Origin: Enoplolaimus lenunculus | Lineage: Eukaryota > Nematoda > Enoplea > Enoplida > Thoracostomopsidae | Assembly: GCA_030248215.1 (NCBI GenBank) | Contig: JASANG010001081.1 | Location: 60,429 to 124,428 of the forward strand | DNA: 64,000 nucleotides | Direction of reading: 5' to 3' | Shown: positions 37,801-49,800 of the stretch, one piece after another | Layout: every line of letters begins with the position of its first letter | How positions within the stretch are numbered: the first letter of the stretch is position 1 | Notes under the pieces: generated by a model | The model's input: only the letters and a program-made list of their open reading frames with translations | The model's database searches: none | Told to the model about the DNA's origin: nothing | Program-made: the position numbers and the translations under genes

Positions 37801-40800
37801 GCTTAGAAAATTTTTTGGCGACAAAATGATAAGCACCCTTCTACCTTTCAATTTTTCCCCCACGAAATCTTTGGTTAAAATGATAACGTCCTCTACCTTA
37901 CAAATTTTGGGTTTCATCAAATTTGCCACCCCGCCACCCCCCTCGTCATAATTTTTTGGATCCACCCCTGGAAATCGATACTCCTTTTCCTAAATATAAG
38001 TCTTAACCAAAACTTAACCAGACAGGGGAAATGTGCCAGGGCCTAAAGGTCTACACTGGTACTATGTAGGCGTTTTTAACACAGAAAAACTTAGGTTTGT
38101 CAACCGTAAACCTGTTTAGTGTTGATGATAAGGTTTGAAATTGTAGATCCTCACCCTTTATCGATGCCTTACTGAATAACCCTTTTGATGAAAAAATCGT
38201 GTTCGGCTTCGGCAGGATTTCACGCCTATCATTTTTTGGCCTACAACCAGTCATGCATGACTATTTTAATAAAATTCTTTAATCAATTTGCAGCAGAACA
38301 TATTAACTGTAGTTTCTGTTTATTTGCAAATTTAGAAAATCCAGAGCAGAAATTAGACAAGAACACATTCGTTTGTGCATCTGGTCTGGCGAAATGAAAG
38401 GACGTCCGTTGATTCACCCACCGTCAGGCACTACGATGACCGTTGGCAAACGTCATACACCAAACATGCGAGCGATCACACGAATAGCGTAAATATAAAT
38501 CTGACAGCCAAGCCAGGGGCGTAGCCACAATTTCATCTAGTAAATATATCACCTCATGAATTAGAAATATTTTTGGCATCCAGGATCTACGAAGATATTT
38601 GAAAACCTACTGAAAGTACTTGTTCTTGTTTCTTCAGGAGTTTCGGGAGGGTTGTATCCACTATGTCCCCTCCTTGTTTACGCCGCTGTTGATAGCTCAT
38701 CTATAAGAAATGTGTACAAAACAGTGATGGATCCAAAGTTTCATATAGAAGAGGACGTGCGATGTACAATAGTGAAGAAAATTCGCGAGCGAAACGAACG
38801 AGAAGCCAATCGAAATTTTTGTTTGAAATTTTCACAAAAATTTCGGTGTTGATGTCCGGTTTTTAATTACTTCCACTACGTGGGTCAAAACTTAGATTCG
38901 CCAGTGGCACCAACACAAACATTAAGTAATGATTTTGAAAAATTACAAGTTCAGTGTAAATAAACAGCACCAGTTAAGATAGGAGGCGTCAAGTTCAATT
39001 CCCCAAGAGGGCCCAAAAGTAAGCTTAGCTTATACTTTAGACTACTCTTTTGCTTTAGCTTAATAGTATGCGTAGGTTTAAGAAAAGGTATATGCTTATA
39101 CTACTGCTACAACCCTGTTCTGTACATTAGCCACCAAGAGCAAGAACTGATTGGTTGTTTGACAGCTCACGTAGATATTCAATTTCACTGTATTCATTTT
39201 AGATCCTTTAAATTGAATTATTGGCGTTATTATTACTTGTGCAGTGATAATCTTAGGCTTAGGCTTAGATATGAATCAGACTAGACGTACGTACGCAGAA
39301 AGTCACAACAGCCGAGCCAAACTTTAATATCCCATGCTCCTGTACACTTTCTCCCACATTTTAACACTCAGACTCAGACTAACGCTGCGGCTTATTTTTC
39401 GGAAAAGGCTTACCTAAGCCTAAGCTTAGACCTGAGCCTAAAAACCTAGCCGTTAACCTCTGTCTAAGCTTTCTGAAGTCTCAAATTTTGAGTGTAGAAA
39501 GAAAGTGTACAACAACTATTTTCAGTATCAGCAATATACCAAAAAAACTACAATCGAACAACAACGCCCAGTCAAACGTAACTGCGATTCAACCTGATCC
39601 CAGTGTTTGCAACAAACAATGTTGTGGCATGGCGTTAATGTCGTTAAAAGTACGAAAACGAAACTTAATAAATATTTAAATGCAAAAATGTTAATATGTT
39701 TCTGCTTGATACGCGTTGTGGTGATTGTACAGCGTCGTCAGTCAAAAATGTTTGTTTACAAATCGCACGCATCGCCATACGGCAGTTCATGGCGTCTTCA
39801 GTAGGGTGCCGGACAACGCCGTGCTGTTAACACAACATTTTACAACCAGTTTCATAATATATTTAATATTGGGTAAACATCGCATGTCTATTTATTGTGC
39901 CCCCAAGCAGTTATTTGCCTAAGTTGCCAACTCGGACATCGTAAACCAATTTTGTTCATGACAGCCCAAATAGCTATTGGAAAGCAAACTGATATTGATT
40001 GGAATAATTCATAGGTAAAAACACCTGTTGGAACGCAAACTGATTTTTATTGGTTTTTCTCCGTGTAACTGTGTTCGAAACAATTGGCTTTAGCAATAAT
40101 TATATTTCATTTTATCGCATTTGCTAAGTTACATTAACCGTTGGCTTAGTATGTCTCGTCGCCACTGCACCAATTTAACCATATCGGCAATATGGCTAGC
40201 CGCCGTACTAAGTGTCACAGCGGCTAGCCAGCGTAGCAACAGCGTCTAGTGATTTATCTGTTGGCAAGATCAAAATGTTTCTGACAGCAGCACGTACAAT
40301 TGAAACCGCTCCGCTCGAATGCTCGGGAATAACTTGCCCTGCCTAGAATTTAGTCAGCTCCCGCAAAAGTTTCCAGACCCATCCGATGGCTAAGCATATG
40401 AGACGATCCACATTTTGTTTCGCTTTATTTTACTTTTGCAAAAACAAAAATCACTTTGCCTACATTATACCCGTCGTATTCAAAATATACAAAGCCGCTG
40501 CATATGTATTTACTACCTAAAATAACTGTTGTTGTTTGAGACGTCCCAGTTGCCAACTTTGTCAAATAGCTGGTTAGGGCACGACAATTATGATGTTATA
40601 GAAAAATTCATTAGACAGATATTTACGACCTGATTGCACCTGTAGTTATAGTAGCTATGGCTGAAATCCGATCAGATATTTTAGTCGTGTCAGAGCACTT
40701 ACGTTTTCCACACTCATGGCTTACGTCGTCACACAGACTGTGTTTGTTAAAGAATTATGTGTATTAAAACTGTTCTAATATCAAGCTTAGAAAACAACTA

Positions 40801-43800
40801 AACTTAGACTTCCGTAGACAATAAACTTTGGTGACTTACTGGCTCCCTGACCCTGGTAAAATTGATTTACGTATCTTCAGCAAATTGAGCTGGTTACAAG
40901 CCGGTACCAATTAGTTAAAAGTAGATAGAATGATGCGTTGTTGTAATGTAGGATGTACCGTTACACAAATGGAAAGACTATTGGCTACCGGTCCACATGA
41001 GGCGCAAGTTATCTGGAGACAGAAATGCCACCGGACCAACGATTCACATGCGACTCAGAATGGTTCCACAAAAGGTAAACGTAGAAACCTATTGGTCATT
41101 TCCGAAATTTATGCGGGAAATTTATTTAAAGCGGCTGCAATCAAGCATAGAGTATACTATGATTGAAAATGTGTTGAAATTGCATGGATCTCACATGAAA
41201 TACAAAATATTCACGTGGGAAATTGTTAAAAAAACAATACGCAAATTAAGGCTGAATACCAGACAAAGATAATTTGGGCAGGACGTGCCAACAAGAATGA
41301 ATTCAAAGAAAAATTATAGCATCCTAAGTGAAACTTTATTGGCTTAAACTCAAAATCACATAAATGTTTGCACAAATTTCACAGAGAACAACAACTGAAT
41401 CAGAAGAACCTGAAAGCGAACTTGCAACAATTACCGATTTCATTCAAGTTTTTCGACAATTGCATATTTACGCTGCACAAATTAGCCAGGTTTGTGACGC
41501 TGTTATTTATCATGTGATATGTTTATAATTTGCAAAATAATCAAATTTTGCTTGGTTTCAGGTTTAGGTTTAGCTTACGCATAGGAACGATGTAAACAGA
41601 AAACTGGGGAGGGCTTTTGAAGTGTATTAGGTTCTTTCACACTTTCTTAAACATATTAACTAAAGCCTTAAGCTTTGGATTGAGCTAAGAGTAAGGCTAA
41701 AGTGAAGGCTTGCGCAAAGGTTTAGGCTTAGTCTTAAGCTTAGATAAGCCTATTACAAAACCTAAGTATATTACGCCTAAGCCTGGGAAAGGAGAGTATA
41801 CATGAACCTTGTATCAATTAATAACAGCGCCTACACTGTAAATTCCAATGAGTTGATTATACAATTAGTTTAGCTAGCGAGTTGGTTATTTCTGAGTTAA
41901 TATCAGTATACATTAAGTCACTATCGGTTGAGTTGATTCCCACTCTGAATTGAGTTGACTTTGGGTGAGTTGATTAACTCAGAATGAATTGAATCAACTC
42001 AAAATTCTGAGTTCTGACAGTCCTAACTCAGACTGAGTGATGCAACTCATTCTGAATTAAAATCAACTCACTGAAATTTACAGTGTAAGAAGAATAAACA
42101 AGTATTAATTTAGTTCATTTTGAATTTAAGCAAGCTCACAGTCCTTACACCGGATGCTTGGCTGATGCAAACGACGATGGTGAAATTATTGAGGCGATTC
42201 TAGATAAATTTGCGTTGGCTAACAATATCTGCTATCATTGCAAATCAGTTATGTACGTGAGCTTGACTCTACAATTGTATTCTTAATCGAACATAATTTA
42301 TAGCTTGTATGTGTAAGCTTGCCGGAATCCTATGTATGTCCTTTTACATATTCAGGTCGATACAGTGGGGCAATCAAGTATACAATCAACAGGAAAAATA
42401 CTGTATTGAGATTTATTTACTAAGATAGCACTTGTATTTGTACTCGCTATGCTCGCGAATTTTTTTCACTGTTAAATATCGCTCAGCTTGCGGCAGATAT
42501 TTCGAAAGCCGTTACTGTTCATTAGTCAATTTTCAGAAATTAATATCTCGTTCAATAGTGCCTGATTTTTGCAATAGCAGTCCATATAAATTTCACAATA
42601 AACAAGTAAATATGTATAATCTGCCTATAATTACTAGTTAGCTATGGCATTTTTCAGTCAGAATGCAGCTAGATTTATTTTCAGTTCGCGTCTACGTTCA
42701 AATTTTAATCAACCCACAAATACAAGCACTTTTGAAACGATTAAGTTACAGAAATCTTGGTATTTTGCTCCAATGGGAACTGATGCAAGAAGATATTGGA
42801 AACTTATCCAGTTTATCAGAGGGTGCACAAATGGCAGCAATCGAAGAATTCGAACACATTTTACGATTGTTTCCAGCGTCAAACTGCTGCCTGTATACAA
42901 CAGAGCATTATTACTTTGCTGATGAGGTATCATTACAAATAACACCCATACAGAACAGGGGGAGGGGGTTATGGTCTCCGGAGTGTGGAGCCTTGGCGCG
43001 ATAGTTGCCACGCCAAGGAAAATGTAATGATGTCGCAAACAACCCTAAAGCCCGCTAAAGCTAAAAGTTGTGTTGGAATTTAGAATAAACCGACTTTTGG
43101 TTGAATACCAAAAGGTAGTATACCTTATCGAATTTGACGCCTTTCGTTTTGGAGTTAACTGCTGATATGCTAATTGACACCTCATAGAAATAATAGCTTC
43201 CGCGTCTGATGTGGATGGCCGCAGCAAATAAAAGCGGAATTCCATTATTACAGACTAGCAGGCTTAGTTTGAACCAGGCTCAATGTAACTCAGTTATTAC
43301 TGCAACATAAACGTAACAAAACAAATAACAAAATCATAGTAAATCCCTCAGCCACCTCCTTAGCTAATCACCAACACGAACCACACACACCCCAAAAATG
43401 CAAATGAGCCTATTTCCAGTATCAGGTTTCCGCCCTCACACGATGAAAGAATCCAAATGAAAACCACACACGTGAATCACGAGTGCTTTGACACCAAACC
43501 GTTTGTGGAAGGTTGTAAAAACTTTAGTAGGTTACTGGCATTAATTTGATGCTAGTGTAGATCTAAGAAACTGAGATTTGATTTCAAGAAAATATGAAGG
43601 TTCGAAACAAAAAGATGTGCGAACGAGTGCAGACAGCGAGAACTAAGTCTTTCGCCCATACGATGTTGTGGTTTTATTCTACACCCCACAAAAGGGTTTA
43701 TTATGCTTATTCTTCGAGATATTTGGGGTATATAGAAAAAATACTTCTCCGTATATGCGTCCATGACCGTGTAGACGCTTTGATCTGAGCTAGAAATTAT

Positions 43801-46800
43801 ATAAGATTATGCCATGGCGTACGTGATAGATATGAAAATGCGTTAACTCCAGGTTCAAGTCACAAGTTTAGATTGTAGATTTGTTAAAAATGAGAAATTA
43901 CTGTGGTACTTGTTTAGTTTTCCCGCACAACAATATTAATTGTATTAGAAGACAAAAGGTTCTCGCACTGTGACTGTGTTATTACCTAATCATTGCACGG
44001 TTAGATTACGGCTCAGGATTAGGCTTAGGTTTAGGCTCAGGTTTGGTGCATAACGGAAATTTTACCGAGGGGCAGTGGTGAAGTTGGCCAGTATACCATT
44101 ATTAGCATTTTAGTATCGGTTTCTGTGGGACTCGGCAGCGGCTTATTGTGAAAATCTTCTACGAAGCGTAACCGCAACGCGGAAGTTGTTTCCGCCAACA
44201 CTCGGCGAAAATAATGCTGCGGATTTAATCGTTTTTCAAGAATCTACAAAGTTAGTTTCGAACAATTTTCCCCAGTGGCACCAAGGACCAACCAGTCAGT
44301 GGGAAGGTTTTCAACGTTTCTCAAGTGAATATTTTCAACATATCTTCGAAAATCCAATATAAAACACACGATTTATCAATTAATTCGAGCGTAGTGTTGT
44401 TGATAAGACGCCATGTGGCAAAGCTTAACCACGAATAATGCCATTTAGGACAGTAAAATGTGACACAGCTATTAGACACGGTTCGCCATGAAACGAATTT
44501 AAATCATCATTAACGTCCCAGGTGCGTAGGCAACAGTAGGGGTAAATGATCTACACCCAATCCACGACCCAAGAAGCGGTATGCGATAGTAGCAAAGGAA
44601 TTTATTTAATGCTAAAATGTTCAGCTTCTCATCGACTCACCATTTTGAAACAAATACAGAACTTTAATACATTTTTCATTGGAGCACATCGATTGACCAA
44701 TTGTGTCAAGCTTCCGCTCGCTTGACTCGCAAATTCTTCATAAATGAAGCATTATTGTAATTTCTGGTATCCTAGGCCAGTGTCCGAATGGAAAGTTCTG
44801 ACAACGACCCTGCAACGATTCGTGTCTTTTTTGAAAATTACACGATAAAGCTCTACTGGTGATAAATACATTGTGTTTTTTGTAATTCCACTTTTTAGAT
44901 TTATCGATGCGTTAATTTCGCTGGATTTGTTTAACCACAGCTTGCGAAACCTTAAAGCCGAATGTCAGAGAGTGCTCGTAGAAATTCTCCAGGTACAGAT
45001 TTTAACGGCTTTAAAAGTTTTGATTTCACTACTTGCAAACGTAATCGTAATATCTCAATTAAAAATGGTACGTTGCTGTCAAAAACTGTAACAGACTAAG
45101 GGTATATTTATATGTATAACTTGGTCTGAGAATAGAACTGCCAGGATATAGCACACTTCCGCATCCTCCGCTCTTCCACCCCACCAAGGCTTAGTCTTAG
45201 TCTCCAGTCAGTTTTACTAAATTCTAATTCGATGAAAGGATTTCAGATCTGCAGCTTTCGCAGTTCGATCGTTTATGATCCTATTAAGTAGCAATAAGTG
45301 CTACATCCGGATTCTGCATAATACGGCATTAGCTTGGTGTTGCAATGCTAGACTACCAAACTCTTTCCAAATAATTTTATTTATTTATTTATATATTTAT
45401 TTATTTATTTATTTATCTATTTGTTTATTTATTTATTTATTTACTTATTTATTTATTTATTTATTTTAATTTATTTATGTATTTATTTACTCATTTAATT
45501 ATTTTTTATTAGTCAGCCATAACAATATATCAATAAACAAAAAGGATCAATGCATGTCACGACGTTAAAGCAATAGGAACAGCATTGAGTGAAGATATTT
45601 ATTAAATTTCAGGCTCACGCATGCGCATGGTTCACGCACAATTTGTCTGTGTCAAAAGTCGACGACATAGAAACGGTTCAAAATTCGGTAACAATTGCGA
45701 CAGATCGTTTAAGTCATTTAAATCGATGTTTCAAACAAAACGGCCGGTTGTATACAAAATATTTTTGGGATCGATTTGAAGTCCGTTATGTTGACGAAAC
45801 GTGTGGGTATTTGGATTTTGAAGTAAGCTTCCGAAATTCGGGCCCATGTAAACATCAGAGGCGGACCGTTTTTCAACGGAACTGCAATAGAGTAAGTTTG
45901 ACAGCTTTAGACTAATATTTTTCTTGGCCTTAGACTTAGGCTTTGGAATTTGCTTTACTACTGTTACCGCACTGTTCTATACATTGACCCAAATTGTTGT
46001 GTAATGATCGAAAGCTTTTTATAAATTATATGCAAATATAACATTCGCGGGCCCGCATCCAGAGGAGGTATTGGAACTTTGTACACTTAACAGCAATTTT
46101 TTTACCCATATGGCAACGTTTTAGCCATGCATGTAGTATATACTACGTATACATTAAGTTTCATTTGCAAAATGTTTTGTGAACAGCGGAAGTTAGAATA
46201 TTTTTAAACACGGCGGCATCGTGGCCAATAGGGGCAACGAAACTATAGATAAGTGCAGCAACGCTAGAAAATTTACATTCCTGCTCAGGAGCGTATGTGA
46301 ACTTTATTTCGAGGCCGGATGAACGCATTTATAAGTTTTTTGCTAGCGAGCATAGCGTGGGAGAAACTTTTATTTGACCTCTGCAGGTTATTCTACATTT
46401 GACCTCTGCAGATTATTCTACACCAGTTAAAAGAGTATTGTTGAGTCTTTTCAAAAATTTCGGGAAGATATACTTTGCCTGCGCCTCCATCATAAATTTT
46501 GTGCCTGTATAAAACATGTTTTTCAGTTCAACAAATTTCTCAGCACAGTTCTGTGTCGGTTCGTTTATCAACAACGTGAACATTCTCGAGATCCGCAAAC
46601 TACTGAATTCCTAGCGCGATTGTCAATGAAATTGTACCATGTTCTTAAAGAGTTAGCGACTCACGTGGAAGAATTGTCAGATGATGAGTATGGATAATTA
46701 ATTTTAACACCTTTTTTTCAACAATGGTTGTTCTGGCTCGCTTTCTCGTACAGTTTTCAAAATTTTCAAATTTTTGGCCACAATGTATTCATAGAATTGA

Positions 46801-49800
46801 GATTTAGCCGCTGGATTAAGATTGGGTTTAGGCTTAGGCCTACGCGTGTGGAAACAAAGTACAATTAAGATTAGGCTTAAGATTAGGATTAGGTTTAGGC
46901 TTAGGCTTAAGCGTGTTAAGACATAGTGAACAACGAAGCGAATATAGAAATGCGAATGCACTGCACCGGCGCAGTTGATTTTGAAAGTTTTTACCAACCA
47001 TATTGTCAGTAAATTATAGCTAAAATTTCCAGTATCATAGTTAATAATTACCCAAAAATGAGTCGAATGAACAAATTTAAAAGCATATTGCAACGTTGTT
47101 TCAGAAATTTTGATGAATGGAAACTATCGCAATATCAGCATCTATTTCATGATTCAATGGTATTTTGGATATTGTCATGGGAAAATATATCCAACACTCA
47201 AGTTGCGAACAGTCTTAAATTGGACAAAAATGTAAACAATAAAATTGAGAACGAGTGAATTTTTTGCTTTAAATAGAGAATAATTGTTGGAAATTTATAA
47301 AAATAAGCTTAGGAAATATTTTTTGAAATAGACATGAGTCTTATTAAGAAGTATACTTTAAAATATTACAATAATGTTTCAGAAATATTTAACCCATAGG
47401 AAGAAATCAATAGACAAAATGTATCGATATAATCTTATTTACGAACTAGAGAAACTCGTGTAAAACGGTCGGGAAAAATGTGTAGTTGAAGCTTTTTTTG
47501 TTCAATTAACAAGTGAAAATGAAAATTTACTTATTTTAAATTTTAGCTGTCACGGGCGGATCCGCATCTGAACGTGGCCGATAGCTGTATTGTTGCGCTT
47601 CATATACTTGTATCTGGGGTAAGCTTTGGAAACTACTGTTACCATTAGTGAGTATTCTATATGACGAGCTCTGGAAAAATCAACTGGCAGGCACCCAAGC
47701 CATGACCGCACAGTTGGGTTCAAAACAAAAATTTGTATTAAGATTTAATATTAAAATTGTGTTTGGCTTCTTGCTCGATTCACGCGCTTGCAGTTTTCAC
47801 TATTTCACATCACGCGACCGCTCGTATGAGAAATTTCTAAATTCGGCAATGGTTAAGAGGTTTCGGGTAATTGGTTTCTAGGCATTAATAATCCTGTTTT
47901 TAACTAGGGTTCAGTTACTTAGCCAAAACCAAAAAAACTCGGTATAACAACAAAACGTATGTGAAAGATGATTGTTAGCTGTTCAAAAACCTTAAGGTTA
48001 TATAAGCTATGATGTTAACTAGACAATCCGATTTAACGAAACAGACAGTTTAACTCTAAAAAGTGAACATTTATGTAGAAAACGAGGCACCATCATTAGG
48101 GCTTAATCCAATTGCGCTCTCTATTTACGTAAATAATAATTGTTCATTATTCGTGTAAAAATGCGGTAAGAAACACTAGCGGATTATTGGGTGCATAGGA
48201 GGTTACCTCCGCTTACCGGGAGTGTCGTGAGAACAAATTTTTTCTGTCATTTGCTATTAAGTCGTGTTTGCTATAAAATGGCATGTTTTGCGTTAGTACT
48301 TTAGTTCTAAATTTTTGGGCAGGGTCAAATTTGAAAGCTGATGGCTAAACTAAAGACAATAAAATTTTAACAGATGATCTAAGTATTAGTGTAGGATGTT
48401 TGGAGAAGACTACAAAATCTAAAATACGATGCTCGTACGGGCGCCAAGCCAAACCGAGTCCGGTAAGATCAGCCCTTTTTAAAAAATTTTAATCCTGGTA
48501 TTTAACTTTTAACCCGGCTTGTAAGCTTGTTATTTCAACCGCATGCTCCACCTAAGATAGTTTTGACCTCCCTACTATTTCGAGCTGTCTGCGGGCTTGT
48601 AATCCTTGATTGGTTAATAATTAAAAACTATTACAGGTGTTGGAAGACTGGAAACAACTTGAACTAACAACACCAGAAGTGCGTATTATGGGAATGCTCA
48701 AAGTGACCGATATATTTTGTAATGTTACCAATCGCTACTGTATCAGATTACAACAACGAATCATGGACAACAATATTGAATGCCGCGATTACATCATGAC
48801 TGCAGCAAATACAGCGTTGCATATGGGCCAATATTTAGAATCACATTTACCTAATTTGCTCGCATTTGAAACTTTGTTTAATCGAACCGGGTCAGATATT
48901 TATTTTTCCATTTTTTTAAATTTATGGTTGTTTTATTCAGTAGAACTTAAATGTTCGGAAAATAAATCTCAAAGATAAATAGCCATTGTGCTAAGTGTGC
49001 TTGGAACAGTGTGTTATGGTTTTGTGATTGACCATCAACTTAATATTTAGATTGAGTTCGAAGTTTGAGCTTCGTAATCCAACCTTTTGGTTTTTATTTT
49101 TTAATTTGCCGGTCTCCGGATACTTTACTTTTCACTAAATGCGCTAAGAATAATAAGTACGAAAATATTTAAAGCCCAACGCTAACGTCAACCTTTCAGT
49201 CGTTGTTATCAATATTTTTGGTCAGTTTCCAGTTTCGTTATGCTCACGAAAAAACTTTTCTTAATTTGCGATAACACAGAAATATATAATCTATCTTACA
49301 AATCGCGCTCCTGTCTTCGTGCTTGCGTAGTTTGCTTACATGAAACATGACCCAATTGTGACAATTTTATTTGTCGAATTGACTGTATATTTCGGTTGCG
49401 CTATGGTGAAGATGGAGATAGTTTTTTCGTACCAGAAATTACTTTATCTGCGCTTTGAGTCGTACAGTTTTTTATGTTTGAATAATTAGTAATTACCTTA
49501 ATAGAGAATAGTATATTTTTTTGATACACCATGTGCATATATTTCTTGTTTGTAAAGGTCGAGTGAAGAATTTTCAAACACGGAAGAAATTATGGCCAAT
49601 GATAGAGAACACGAACGGAGGCTAAGTTTAGGCGAAGAACTACAAATTCGAGAAACGCTTTTAAAAATGATTCGTTGCGCAAAACAGGTTAACGTAGTAT
49701 TTTTTCGCAGGATCTGTTACTTTCAGCCAGTTTTAAGTATAGCTATGATATGTTAAAGTTTATTACTTAAAATTTGAAGAATTGGATTAAACTGAATTTT

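Larger units (their letters stand above)
36387..41074 (+). other. C2A domain exons of the BAIAP3/UNC13D-like gene
   Basis: The strand order fits a C2 domain: ELQVVVIDASGVV, NPFCTLRLEQ, GDPIWNEEF, EHIRLCIW, then KWKDYWLPV after a gap. The two Ca-binding loops lack the usual Asp residues: SGVVTAKNPF replaces an NGxSDPF-type loop, and IWSGE replaces WDxD. C2A is therefore probably not a Ca2+ sensor, by family knowledge of C2 loops. The exon that should hold the DDFLG-like strand was not found. Confidence 0.7.

Noticed and set aside
40040-40075. Segment reading DFYWFFS as the missing C2A strand exon
   Set aside because: No acceptor lies upstream in a compatible phase, and the match is only to four or five residues.
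45275-45510. Plus-strand open frame rich in Phe/Tyr/Leu
   Set aside because: It is the TTTA microsatellite read as codons.
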